A stretch of 41,792 bases of DNA from Actinomycetota bacterium (lineage in GTDB: Bacteria; Actinomycetota; AC-67): assembly GCA_040905475.1 (NCBI GenBank), contig JBBDRM010000173.1, forward strand, positions 26,618 through 68,409, in the 5' to 3' direction. Position numbers and translations under genes: made by a program. The notes below the pieces were generated by a model. That model worked only from the letters and a program-made list of their open reading frames with translations, was not told the DNA's origin and ran no database searches. This document shows positions 15,577 through 23,894 of the stretch, in pieces (within the stretch, counting starts at the first letter, position 1; the number at the start of each line of letters is the position of its first letter).

Positions 15577-18414
15577 ATGAGCGCGCGCGAGCGAGTTGAG
15601 GCGCGGACCGACGACGCGCCGGCCCGCTTCGCTCATGCGTTGAAGGGCGTGATCCGCGGAGAGTTGCATACGGACGTGATCACGAGGCGTCTTTACGCCA
15701 CGGACGCCTCTCCCTACTCGATCGATCCCGTTGCCGTCCTGATCGCGGCCCATGTCGACGATATCGCGGCCGCGGTCGATGTTTGTAGCAGGGAAGGAAT
15801 TTCGATTACCGCGCGCGGCGCCGGCACTTCGCTGTCCGGCCAGTGCGTCGGGCCTGGCCTCAACCTGGACACCAGCCGGCTGGACCGTATCGAGTGGATC
15901 GATGCGGAGGCGCGTCTGGCGCGAGTCCAACCTGGCGTGTCGTGGTGGCAGCTGAACCGCGCCTTGCGCGACGTCGGCCTGGAGTTCGGCCCGGATCCCG
16001 CGACGAAACGGCAGTGCACGATCGGGGGGATGGTCGGGAGCAACTCGGGAGGGACGCACTCCATCGTGTCAGGGGCGAGCGTGGACCACACGCACGCCAT
16101 CGAAGCCGTCCTTCCCGGTGGGAAGCATGTCCGTCTCGTCGAATCGACGGACGGGACCGTGGGCGCCGCAGGCGCTCCGCCCGATCTAGCGGCGGACCTG
16201 GAGCGTGTACGAGAAGCGGCGACGCCGCTCCTCGGTCAGCGGTTCCATACGCTGTCCCGCCGCGGTTCCGGGTATCTCCTCGAGCATCTCTGCGCCGACC
16301 GGCCCGACGCAGCGAAGCTATTCGCCGGCTCGGAAGGAACGCTCGGGATCGTGACGGCTGTGGAGCTGACGCTCGACCCGCTGCCCGCCTCGCGCGTGCT
16401 TGCGGTTATCGGCTTCACGGACCTTCACGTCGCTATGGCTGCGGTGCCCGACCTCGTCGATACGGCGCCGTGCGCCGTCGAGCTTGTCTCTCGGTCGATG
16501 CTGGAGATGGCCCGGCGGGACCCTTTCCACGAGCCCGCCGTCGCCGCGGTTGACCCCGATGTCGGCGCGCTTTTGCTCATCGAGTATCAAGGAGACTCGA
16601 CGGCGGAAGCGGCGGCAGGCTTCGATCGCATGGATCGAGTGCTGCGCTCGGCCTCGGGGGTGCTGTCGCGCGCGAGTTTTGTTGACCCAGGGGAGTGTGC
16701 GCGCATGTGGGCCATCCGTGAGGCTGGCATCGGCGCAATGTCCGCGGTGGCAGGAGGGCCACTGTTGCCGCAAGCGTTCGTTGAGGACACGATCGTGTCG
16801 GTCGAACGCCTGCCGGGCTATATCCGGGAGTTCGACCGTCTGTTTGCGTCCCACGAGATGACTCCCGTCTGGTACGGGCATGCATCGACAGGCCTCATCC
16901 ACGTCCGCCCCTTTCTCGACATGACGAGCAGCGTAGACCTGAACCGACTCGAGTCATTGATGTCCGAGACGGTCGACTTGGTGCAGGCCTGGGGTGGCGA
17001 TCTCTGCGGCGAGCACGGCGACGGGCTGTCACGCACCTATTGGAACGAACGCCTCTTCGGATCCGACATTTACGCTCAGTTCCGGGCGTTGAAAGCCGCT
17101 TTCGATCCAACCCGTCTGCTCAATCCCGGGAAAGTCGTCGACGGTCCTCACCCATTGGCGAACCTTCGCTATGGCGCTGAGTATCGCAGGCGCGACATTC
17201 GGACGGCTATCGATCTCTCCGACCAGGGGGGCTTCGCCTCCGCCGTCGAGCGCTGCTTCGGCGCTGGATTGTGCCGCAAGCGCTCTGTCGGCACGATGTG
17301 CCCGCCGGCCGCGGCAACCGGCGCCGAGGAGCACAGCACGCGCGCGCGCGCCAACTTGCTCCGGTCTGTCGTGTCGGGCGCGCTCCAGCTGTCCGACATC
17401 GCCACACCCGTCGCTCGAGAGGTCATGGAGACCTGCGTCGGCTGCAAAGCCTGCAAGACCGAATGCCCGGCCCGGGTGGATATGGCACGCCTGAAGGTCG
17501 AGTGGATGGACGCCGTCAGACGATCCGAGGGAGCCCGCGTGCTCCAGCGAGCCATCGCCAACGTGCGTGCCCTCTCGTATCTCGGGGCGCCTATCGCTCC
17601 GGTCGCGAACCACGTGTTGCGATCGAGGTGGGTAAAGCGGCGGCTCGGGATCGCGTCGGAACGCGCGCTTCCCCAGCTGGTCCGGCGACCGCTGACGGCG
17701 AGGATGCCGACGGCCAAAGGTGAGGTCCTGTTGTACCCCGACTGCTTCATCACCTTTCAAGAGCCGTGGATCGGGCAGGCGAGCGCTCGAGTGCTCGAGG
17801 CGGCCGGTCGGAGCTTGGGGCTCGCACCCGTGGGATGCTGCGGCCGTGTCATGCTTTCCGAGGGATACGTTGACAAAGCGCGGAAGGTCGCGCGCCGCGC
17901 CGCGGCGGCGTTGCGGGCAACCACCGCACCGATTGTCTTCTGCGAGCCGTCGTGCCTGTCGGCCGTGACCGACGACTGGCAGCACCTCATCGGCGACGTC
18001 TCAGATATCGCCGAGCGTTGCTCGATGGTCGAGGATTATGTCGTGGACGCTGCGTCGTCAATCGCTTTCGAGCGCGGCGGTCGGGTCGTTTTTCATCCTC
18101 ACTGTCATCAGCGGGCACTCTGGGGAACAGCAGGCACCGAGAAGGCGCTCCTGCTCGTCCCCGAGCTCGAGCTCGAGGTTCTCGACGCGGGGTGTTGTGG
18201 AATGGCGGGAGCTTTCGGGTACCTGGCCGACCGGTACGCTCTGTCGAAGGCGATGGCTGAGCGCGTCCTCGTTCCCGCCGTAGCCCGGGTCGGTAACGAC
18301 GTGAGCGTCGTTGCCACGGGAACCTCGTGTCGCCACCAGATCTCCGACCTTGCAGGCCGTAGAGCCCAGCACCCGATCGAATTCCTCGCCAGTCGGCTGG
18401 CCGCCGGCGGGTGA
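15577..18414 (+). CDS. FAD-linked oxidase fused to GlpC-type 4Fe-4S/CCG module (D-2-hydroxyacid dehydrogenase type)
   Basis: A 945-residue fusion. Residues about 45-230 are a PCMH-type FAD domain (RGAGTSLSGQCVGPG). The FAD-oxidase C-terminal domain follows (GHASTGLIHVRP; GEHGDGLSRTYW). Then come ferredoxin-type clusters: a first group from Cys560 (C-x4-C, then CP) and C620, C623, C626, C630 in CVGCKACKTECP. Two CCG cysteine-rich motifs follow at about 754 and 873. This order matches the YdiJ-like D-2-hydroxyacid (D-lactate or D-2-hydroxyglutarate) dehydrogenases, which pass electrons to quinone at the membrane face. It could oxidise a 2-hydroxyacid made in the pathway, perhaps related to the NAD-dependent enzyme at 7340. 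Confidence 0.9.
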   Translation: MSARERVEARTDDAPARFAHALKGVIRGELHTDVITRRLYATDASPYSIDPVAVLIAAHVDDIAAAVDVCSREGISITARGAGTSLSGQCVGPGLNLDTSRLDRIEWIDAEARLARVQPGVSWWQLNRALRDVGLEFGPDPATKRQCTIGGMVGSNSGGTHSIVSGASVDHTHAIEAVLPGGKHVRLVESTDGTVGAAGAPPDLAADLERVREAATPLLGQRFHTLSRRGSGYLLEHLCADRPDAAKLFAGSEGTLGIVTAVELTLDPLPASRVLAVIGFTDLHVAMAAVPDLVDTAPCAVELVSRSMLEMARRDPFHEPAVAAVDPDVGALLLIEYQGDSTAEAAAGFDRMDRVLRSASGVLSRASFVDPGECARMWAIREAGIGAMSAVAGGPLLPQAFVEDTIVSVERLPGYIREFDRLFASHEMTPVWYGHASTGLIHVRPFLDMTSSVDLNRLESLMSETVDLVQAWGGDLCGEHGDGLSRTYWNERLFGSDIYAQFRALKAAFDPTRLLNPGKVVDGPHPLANLRYGAEYRRRDIRTAIDLSDQGGFASAVERCFGAGLCRKRSVGTMCPPAAATGAEEHSTRARANLLRSVVSGALQLSDIATPVAREVMETCVGCKACKTECPARVDMARLKVEWMDAVRRSEGARVLQRAIANVRALSYLGAPIAPVANHVLRSRWVKRRLGIASERALPQLVRRPLTARMPTAKGEVLLYPDCFITFQEPWIGQASARVLEAAGRSLGLAPVGCCGRVMLSEGYVDKARKVARRAAAALRATTAPIVFCEPSCLSAVTDDWQHLIGDVSDIAERCSMVEDYVVDAASSIAFERGGRVVFHPHCHQRALWGTAGTEKALLLVPELELEVLDAGCCGMAGAFGYLADRYALSKAMAERVLVPAVARVGNDVSVVATGTSCRHQISDLAGRRAQHPIEFLASRLAAGG

Positions 18415-18456
18415 GCGGCGGGGGATCAGCCGTCGGCGATCCTGCCGCTCGATGTC

Positions 18457-18886
18457 TCACAACGACAGCCAGGCAGACTTGATGGTGGTGTACAGATCTG
18501 TTCGCATACTCCGACTGATTCCCGGTGCGTGTAGACGAATGCTCTGGCCCGGATCGTTTAGCCGTAGACCTTTTCACACCATCCCGCGTAATAGCGGAAG
18601 TGCGCGCCGCCGCGCCGGCTCCGACTCCGCCTGGCTGACCGGCTTCCCGGAGTCAAGGGACTCGAGCTGAGCGAGCTCGTTGGCGCCCGATCGATCGCGT
18701 CCGCGATCGCGGTGAGGATTCGGACCCGGACGTGGGGCCCAGTTTGAGACCATGACTCAGGGGCCTCTCGGGCCGCCCGGACAGAACGGTCGACATCCTC
18801 CGGGCCGGCGAGTGGTACCGGAGGATCTCCTGGTCGGTGACGGATCACTAGTCGGGAATGTTTCTACTCACGCCGCCTCTCGCCAT
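18457..18886 (-). pseudogene. Aldehyde dehydrogenase relic with frameshifts and a large internal deletion
   Basis: A minus-strand start (ATG at 18886 with AGGAAG just ahead) leads into fragments that I recognise as the N-terminus of NAD-dependent aldehyde dehydrogenases. They lie in shifting frames: VTDQEILRYHSPA, then AGPEDVDRSVRAAREAPESW and LTAIADAIDR, then LAQLESLDSGKPVSQAESEP, then HFRYYAGW. A stop follows soon. The sequence then resumes with SMRTDLYTTIKSAWLSL and TGA (18459-18457), which resembles the extreme C-terminus of the same family. Roughly 300 or more residues, including the catalytic Cys, are missing. It is not functional as read. Sequencing error could explain single frameshifts but not the deletion. 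Confidence 0.7.
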
Positions 18887-19120
18887 TCACTTCCTGTTAT
18901 TGAGTCTTCGACTCGGACAGGAACTTGGCCACATCCGCAAGCAGCTTCGTGGCCCGACCCCGATCAACACCTGAGCCTTCCTCACTGGGCTCTCTCGAGA
19001 ACCACGCATCCTAAGTGCGGAGCGCTCTGGTTCCATATGGGCTCCGACATGACGGGGAATAGCTCGATTCGAGAAGTGCGAGGTCCTTTCGGGGTGCTGT
19101 GAGCGAAGAGCAGGGTGCTG
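18887..19120. other. Decayed or non-coding stretch between the aldehyde dehydrogenase relic and the ABM gene
   Basis: No intact gene. On the minus strand a 37-codon open stretch ends in GRATKLLADVAKFLSESKTQ and TAA at 18897, directly ahead of the relic's ribosome-binding site. It looks like the C-terminal remnant of a further gene of the MarR-Rieske-ABM operon. I cannot assign its family. Together with the relic and the short stretch after 18414, no intact gene lies between 18415 and 19120. Confidence 0.4.
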
Positions 19121-19519
19121 TTACCCCGTCCAGGACTTTCGTTCAGCGCCGGGTTTGTACCACGGGATAAACTTGCGGTTCTGCATGTCCCGCCGCGCCA
19201 CGTACCGCGACTCGTTTGTTTCGCCGATCTCCTCATGGCGTGGCTGATGTTCCCATTTCTTCATGTCGACGTAGGACTCCCACTCGCTGATAACGAAATA
19301 GCGCCCGTCCACCAGCGACCGACTGTAATGCCCCCAGATGTAGCCCGGCTGTTTCCTGGCCAGCTGATGCATCTCCTCCAGGTCGTTCTCGAAGACGTCG
19401 GTTTCGGATTCCTTCACGAAGAACTGAAGTACCGAGAGCCACGTTGGGCGCGCCGACATTCCTTCTCCCACATTGGGCGAAAGGCCGGCGGCTTCCATAG
19501 ATGGATCGGTCGGCGTCAC
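19121..19519 (-). CDS. Antibiotic biosynthesis monooxygenase (ABM)-like dimeric ferredoxin-fold protein
   Basis: A 132-residue protein whose core from about residue 26 (LSVLQFFVKESETDVFENDLEEMHQLA, then GHYSRSLVDGRYFVISEWES) has the ABM/DABB pattern of small cofactor-free monooxygenases, heme-degrading proteins and related binding proteins. The C-terminus ends in an aromatic patch (FIPWYKPG). The GTG start overlaps the Rieske stop (GTGA), so translation is coupled; an internal ATG at residue 21 may be the start of the conserved domain. Third gene of the MarR-Rieske-ABM operon. The reaction is unknown; oxidation of a quinol or phenolic compound is one possibility. Confidence 0.75.
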   Translation of the reverse strand: MTPTDPSMEAAGLSPNVGEGMSARPTWLSVLQFFVKESETDVFENDLEEMHQLARKQPGYIWGHYSRSLVDGRYFVISEWESYVDMKKWEHQPRHEEIGETNESRYVARRDMQNRKFIPWYKPGAERKSWTG

Positions 19520-19884
19520 CGCGTCTCCCTAATCGATGATGTCCTCGTCGCCGGGGCGTGGCGGCGGCGGACTCGCGCAGGAGTCACCCACACCTTTCCC
19601 TTGCGCACGTGCACGCGGAAGTTCCGCACTTGGAAGTCATCGTTGGCTGCACAAACGCCGGATTCGAGATCGAACGCCAAACCGTGGCTGCGGCATCGAA
19701 CGGTCATGCCGCTGGGCGTGCCAATGCTGAGCGGCGTTCCCTCATGTGGGCAACGATCCTCGAGCGCGTACAGCCGATCGCCGATCCGGAAGACCACGAT
19801 CCACCGAATTCCGATGAGCTTGCGGCGCGGCATTCCCTCCACGAACTCGTCCAAATATCCGATTCGTCGCCTCACGCGCATCAT
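19516..19884 (-). CDS. Rieske [2Fe-2S] ferredoxin-like protein
   Basis: A 122-residue single-domain Rieske protein. Cluster ligands are Cys45 and His47 (CPHEGTPLS) and Cys64 and His67 (CRSHGLAFDL), with FRIGDRLYALEDRC ahead, as in ferredoxin subunits of ring-hydroxylating oxygenases and nitrite-reductase-D-like proteins. It would carry single electrons. No oxygenase alpha subunit or reductase is seen in the window. ATG at 19884 overlaps the MarR stop (ATGA), and its own stop overlaps the ABM start (GTGA). The C-terminus is an unusual basic tail. Confidence 0.85.
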   Translation of the reverse strand: MMRVRRRIGYLDEFVEGMPRRKLIGIRWIVVFRIGDRLYALEDRCPHEGTPLSIGTPSGMTVRCRSHGLAFDLESGVCAANDDFQVRNFRVHVRKGKVWVTPARVRRRHAPATRTSSIRETR

Positions 19885-20390
19885 GGGAGTGTCCGAAGAG
19901 CTCGGGAGCTAGGTGGCGCGGTGCGCTTGCCTTCGCTCGAGGTCGCGCCGGTGGCCAGCTTTTCGAAGAGCCGGCAGAGATGTTCGCGCTCGGACGGCTC
20001 GAGCGGACGGAGCACGAGAGCGACATCCTCGATGCGAAGGCGCCTCGCCGTGGTGAACAAGGCACGCCCCCGCTTGGTAGCCCGTACGGAGACAGAGCGA
20101 CGATCGAGTTCCTCGGCATGTCGCGTGACGAGGCCATCACGGACTAGCTTGTCAATCATTCTTGTCGCCGTGCTCTCCGCGGTGCCGAGCGCTTGAGCGA
20201 GTTCGGTCATCCGCACGGAATGACGCTCGCAGACGAATCGCAAGGTGTGGTATTGGGCTGTGCTGAGATTCAGCTTGTCGGAAGCCGGGGTCCGCTTTGC
20301 CGAGAACGACTTGGCAACCGAGGCCCATGCGCGCTCAAGCCGTTCCTCATGACTGGGCGATCTCGCGGCTCGGTTGGATTCTTGTATCAT
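19881..20390 (-). CDS. MarR-family transcriptional regulator
   Basis: A 169-residue winged-helix protein. The helix-turn-helix is at about 60-82 (VRMTELAQALGTAESTATRMI) and the wing carries ELDRRSVSV (94-102, Asp96-Arg97-Arg98). MarR proteins bind short palindromes as dimers and usually respond to phenolic or oxidising ligands. It leads an operon with the Rieske and ABM genes through an ATGA overlap, and a perfect palindrome covers its start codon, so autoregulation is likely. It is the only dedicated transcription factor visible in the catabolic half and a candidate for the wider cluster, though its own palindrome differs from the GAGTRYACT sites. Confidence 0.88.
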   Translation of the reverse strand: MIQESNRAARSPSHEERLERAWASVAKSFSAKRTPASDKLNLSTAQYHTLRFVCERHSVRMTELAQALGTAESTATRMIDKLVRDGLVTRHAEELDRRSVSVRATKRGRALFTTARRLRIEDVALVLRPLEPSEREHLCRLFEKLATGATSSEGKRTAPPSSRALRTLP

Positions 20391-20394
20391 ACAA
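20382..20394 (-). promoter_or_regulatory. TTGTATCATACAA operator of the MarR operon
   Basis: A perfect 6+1+6 palindrome overlapping the MarR start codon, with the base composition and spacing of known MarR-family operators. The remaining gap to the Crp gene (20395-20627, 233 bases) shows no gene. It contains the 3' flank of the Crp gene and presumably the MarR promoter. Confidence 0.65.
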
Positions 20395-20627
20395 TAGTTG
20401 ACTTTACCAAGGACACCTCAGATGTCAAGAGGATCCCTGCCCGGCGGCTTCGCGATGCCGCTCCAGGTCTCTACCACACCGGTTGGAACTGGAGGGGAGG
20501 CGACTGGACGAGCCGGACCTCCGAATCGCCTCGATCGCACTCGGGCGTGACCTCACCTTGGAGACCGGCAAGAGAAGCTCAAGAGCGTTCCGTAGCTGCG
20601 CGTCGAAACTGGCGCGCGAACTGAACG

Positions 20628-21308
20628 CTACTTCAACCGCTTCTTGAGGGACCCCTCATCCAGGATCACGTAATTCCGTCCGTCGAGCGCGACCCAGCCT
20701 CGGTCCATGAAGGAGCCCACGGCTTTGTTCACGCTTTCGCGTGAGGCGCCGACCATCTGCGCCAGCTCCTCTTGTGTGATCGGGACCTTCACGCGGATAC
20801 CAAGGTTGTCCGGCTCACCGTGCTGCGCGGCCAGGTCCAGCAACCGCCGCGCCACCCGGCCGCCGACATCGAGGAACACCATGTCCTGGATCGCCTGGTC
20901 CTGCCGCCGAACCATGAGCACGAGCACCCGCAGCAGCTCCCATGCCACCTCGGGATGGGCGGTCACGTAGGGCCGGAAGTCGTCGTGCGCAAGCGCGTGC
21001 AGAACGGTCGGTTCCATCGTCCTGGCGTCCGCGGTGCGTTGCTGCTCGATGAACAGCGACAGCTCTCCGAACACTTGTCCCGGCCCGATGATCGCGACGA
21101 ACGCCTCGCGTCCGTCCGGCGCCAGCGTCGTGATCTTTACCCGTCCGTTCTCGACCAGATAGAGGTGCGCGCCGGTATCTCCCTGGCGGAATACGGTGTC
21201 GCCGCGGTCGTAGGACTGGCGGACGAGGGATCCGGCCAGGGCCTCGCGGTCGCTCTCGGGCAGCGATGAGAACAGCGCCACCCCGGAGATCAGCTGCTTC
21301 CGGTCCAC
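20628..21308 (-). CDS. Crp/Fnr-family transcriptional regulator
   Basis: A 226-residue regulator with an N-terminal cyclic-nucleotide-binding beta-roll and a C-terminal winged helix. The binding cassette reads FGELSLFIEQQRTADA (Glu82, Arg91, Thr92), close to the cAMP-binding pattern of CRP, so a nucleotide ligand is plausible. No Fe-S cysteines of the Fnr type are seen. The helix-turn-helix is at about 176-200 (ITQEELAQMVGASRESVNKAV). The GTG at 21308 is chosen because GGGGGA lies just ahead and homology starts there. It is divergent from the stress-protein genes, a common arrangement for control of a neighbour. Confidence 0.88.
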   Translation of the reverse strand: MDRKQLISGVALFSSLPESDREALAGSLVRQSYDRGDTVFRQGDTGAHLYLVENGRVKITTLAPDGREAFVAIIGPGQVFGELSLFIEQQRTADARTMEPTVLHALAHDDFRPYVTAHPEVAWELLRVLVLMVRRQDQAIQDMVFLDVGGRVARRLLDLAAQHGEPDNLGIRVKVPITQEELAQMVGASRESVNKAVGSFMDRGWVALDGRNYVILDEGSLKKRLK

Positions 21309-21434
21309 GAGTCCCCCTAGGTTGCGGATGGTAGTGGATTTTCGGGCATCTCGGGCGCTCCGGTAAGGTTTGCCGAGGAAGAATCCGCGCTCCGCCGCAT
21401 GACCTATGGGGTAGCCGGCTCCAAGGGGGGACGC

Positions 21435-21857
21435 ATGTTCAAGAAGATCCTCGTCGGGACCGACGGGTCCGACACGGCGAACAGGGCCGTCGAGCACGCC
21501 GCCGAACTGGCCAAAGCGATGGGTGCCGAGCTGGTCGTCCTTACCGCCTACGCCCCACCGCGCTCCGACGTCGGCTCGACCTTCGGCCGCGCGGACGCCT
21601 ACCCGGGCCAGGAGATCGGCCAGGCGATCCTCCGCGACGCCGAGAAGCATCTCGGCACGGGCCTCAAGATCAAGACGGTGGTCAGGGAAGGCGATCCCGC
21701 GGAAGGCTTGATCGATGTGGCCGAGGAAGAGGGCGTCGACCTCATCGTCGTCGGCAACAAGGGCATGACCGGCACGAAGCGCTTCCTGCTCGGATCGGTC
21801 CCCAACCAGATCTCTCACCATGCGCCCAGCAACGTCCTGATCGTCCACACGACCTGA
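21435..21857 (+). CDS. Universal stress protein, ATP-binding type
   Basis: A 140-residue single UspA domain beginning FKKILVGTDGSDTA. The ATP-binding signature G-x2-G-x9-G-S is present (GNKGMTGTKRFLLGSVP). The ATG at 21435 is preferred over one 36 bases upstream because AAGGGGGGA precedes it and the family starts there. It is the first of two tandem Usp genes, 16 bases apart, with strong similarity in their C-terminal halves, so they are probably a local duplication. A 126-base gap separates it from the divergent Crp gene. Confidence 0.9.
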   Translation: MFKKILVGTDGSDTANRAVEHAAELAKAMGAELVVLTAYAPPRSDVGSTFGRADAYPGQEIGQAILRDAEKHLGTGLKIKTVVREGDPAEGLIDVAEEEGVDLIVVGNKGMTGTKRFLLGSVPNQISHHAPSNVLIVHTT

Positions 21858-21873
21858 GCAACGGGAGGCCAAC

Positions 21874-22245
21874 GTGTACAAGAAGGTGCTGATCGCGACC
21901 GACGGGTCGGTCACGGCCTCGCACGCGGCCGAGGTCGGTGTGGACGTGGCGAAGGCGTCGGGCGCCGAGGTTCTCCTGCTGCACGTCGGCGACGCCAAGG
22001 ACGGGAAGAAGGTTCTCTCCCAGGCGGAGAAGGCGCACGGCAAGTCCGGCGTCACCATCAAGACGCAGAGCGTGTCGGGTGATCCGGCCGACATGATCTG
22101 CGAGGTCGCCGAACGTGAGGCCGTGGACCTCATCGTGGTCGGGAACAAGGGCATGACCGGCGCGAAGCGGTTCCTGTTGGGTTCGGTGCCGAATCAGGTG
22201 TCGCACCACGCGCCGTGCAACGTCCTCATCGTCAAGACTACCTAG
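21874..22245 (+). CDS. Universal stress protein, ATP-binding type (short)
   Basis: A 123-residue UspA domain (MYKKVLIATDGSVTAS). The G-x2-G-x9-G-S nucleotide signature is intact (GNKGMTGAKRFLLGSVP). It is shorter than its neighbour because the loop after the second strand is reduced. GTG start with a GGGAGG ribosome-binding site. Likely co-transcribed with the upstream Usp gene and possibly with the isomerase that follows 14 bases later. Confidence 0.9.
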   Translation: MYKKVLIATDGSVTASHAAEVGVDVAKASGAEVLLLHVGDAKDGKKVLSQAEKAHGKSGVTIKTQSVSGDPADMICEVAEREAVDLIVVGNKGMTGAKRFLLGSVPNQVSHHAPCNVLIVKTT

Positions 22246-22259
22246 CGGTCTCGCGCGTC

Positions 22260-23894
22260 GTGCTCGACGCCGAATGGGGCAAGCAAGGTCGCGACGTCGC
22301 CGACGCGCTTGAAGACGCGAAGGCCGCCGACGTCACCGCTCGCATCTGGCGTCGCGACGCCTCACTTTGGTCGGAGAACCACGCGGTCCAGCGGGCGATC
22401 GCGAACCGCCTCGGCTGGCTCGACGCCGCCGAATGGTCCGCCCGGCATCTGGATCAACTGAGCGCGTTCGCCGCGTCGTCGTCCGGTGCGCCCGTCGGGC
22501 TGCTCGGGATGGGGGGATCCTCGCTCGCTCCAGAGGTCATCTCCAAGGTGTTCGGGCGTCCTCTAACGGTGCTCGACTCGACCGACCCGACCGAGGTACG
22601 AACTGCGGAAGCCTCGCTGCCGGTTCCCGACGCTCGGTACATCGTCGCCTCGAAGTCGGGCGAGACGATCGAGACGCGTTCGCACGCCGCGTACTTCCTC
22701 GAGCGGACCGGGGCGCCGGAGCGGTTCGCGGCGATCACCGATCCCGGCTCGGCGCTGGAGGCGCTCGCGAGCGAAAAGGTCTTCGGCGAAACCTTCCTGA
22801 ACCCGCCGGATATCGGCGGCCGCTACTCGGCGCTGTCCTATTTCGGGCTCGTGCCGTCGGCGGCGATCGGTGTCGCGATCGCGCCCCTGCTCGACGCGGC
22901 GCAGCAGGCGATGGAGCTTTGCAGAGACCCGGAAGGGCCGGGGCTGGTGCTCGGCGTCGGGCTGGCAGAGCTCGCGGATGAGGGTCGCGACAAGGTCACG
23001 TTCGTGCCGTCGGCCGGCTTGGAAGCGTTCGGCGCGTGGGCGGAGCAGCTCCTCGCGGAGTCGACGGGGAAGCTGGATGTCGGGCTGATCCCGGTCGACG
23101 GCGAGCCGCTCGGAACCCCGGCCGCCTACGACGACGATCGCGTCTTCGTGCATCTGCGGCTCGCGGGCTCGGACGAAAACTCGGCCGCGATGGCGGCGCT
23201 GCGCGAAGAGGGGCACCCGGTTCTCACGATCGACGTGCCTTCGCGCGAGGCGCTGGGCGCCCAGTTCTTCCTGTGGGAGTTCGCGACGGCGGCCGCCGGA
23301 TGGCGGCTGGGGATCGATCCGTTCGACGAGCCGAATGTCTCGGAGTCCAAGCAGAACACCGCGCGGCTGATCGAAGCGTACGTGCGAGACGGCGCGATCC
23401 CCGGACCCGATCCCGTCGCAGAGGAGGACGGCGTCCTGCTCTACGAGCCGGTGGAGACCGAGTCGGTGACCGAGGCGCTCGACGCACTGTTCGGATACTT
23501 CCATCGCGACCGGTACGTCGCGCTGCAGGCGTTCCTGCCTCGCTCGCCCTCGGTCGAGCGATCGCTGCGTGAGATCCGCACCTCCATCCGCGACGCGCGG
23601 CGATTCGCGACCACGGTCGGATTCGGCCCGCGCTACCTGCATTCGACGGGCCAGCTGCACAAAGGCGGCCCCGATAACGGCTTGTTCATCCAGATCACCG
23701 CCGAGCAAACCGACGATGTACCGATCCCCGGCCGGCCCTACACGTTCGGTGTCCTGCAGGCGGCGCAAGCCGCCGGCGACTACGAGGCGCTCGCCTCGCG
23801 CGACCGGAGGATCCTGCGGCTCCACCTCACCGAAGGCGTCGAGGCCGGACTGCCGGTGATCGCGCGCATGATCCGTAGCGCTCTCCCTCGGTGA
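22260..23894 (+). CDS. pgi: Glucose-6-phosphate isomerase
   Basis: A protein of about 544 residues with two SIS subdomains. Recognisable motifs are LGMGGSSLAPEVI, VASKSGETIETRSHAAYF (phosphate binding) and the C-terminal YLHSTGQLHKGGPDNG, the PGI signature region. It interconverts glucose 6-phosphate and fructose 6-phosphate. It resembles the PGI half of the transaldolase-PGI fusion found in some bacteria, but the upstream gene is a stress protein, so no transaldolase half is attached. The start is uncertain: GTG at 22260 lies just after the Usp stop without a clear ribosome-binding site, and the frame is open further upstream inside the Usp gene. The 3' end overlaps pgl (GTGA). Confidence 0.88.
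   Translation: MLDAEWGKQGRDVADALEDAKAADVTARIWRRDASLWSENHAVQRAIANRLGWLDAAEWSARHLDQLSAFAASSSGAPVGLLGMGGSSLAPEVISKVFGRPLTVLDSTDPTEVRTAEASLPVPDARYIVASKSGETIETRSHAAYFLERTGAPERFAAITDPGSALEALASEKVFGETFLNPPDIGGRYSALSYFGLVPSAAIGVAIAPLLDAAQQAMELCRDPEGPGLVLGVGLAELADEGRDKVTFVPSAGLEAFGAWAEQLLAESTGKLDVGLIPVDGEPLGTPAAYDDDRVFVHLRLAGSDENSAAMAALREEGHPVLTIDVPSREALGAQFFLWEFATAAAGWRLGIDPFDEPNVSESKQNTARLIEAYVRDGAIPGPDPVAEEDGVLLYEPVETESVTEALDALFGYFHRDRYVALQAFLPRSPSVERSLREIRTSIRDARRFATTVGFGPRYLHSTGQLHKGGPDNGLFIQITAEQTDDVPIPGRPYTFGVLQAAQAAGDYEALASRDRRILRLHLTEGVEAGLPVIARMIRSALPR

Noticed and set aside
14719-16059. A 446-codon open frame antisense to the amidohydrolase and FAD-oxidase genes
   Set aside because: It crosses two well-supported genes and their gap, and shows no recognisable domain.
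18498-18525. GTGTAC and a GCATACTC half-site as another operator
   Set aside because: They lie inside the ALDH relic's C-terminal codons and not ahead of any gene.
21309-21434. A CRP-type TGTGA-N6-TCACA site in the Crp/Usp divergent gap
   Set aside because: I searched by eye and found no convincing match.
22200-22262. A transaldolase-PGI fusion
   Set aside because: The upstream coding sequence is a complete stress protein with its own stop at 22245; no transaldolase motif is present.
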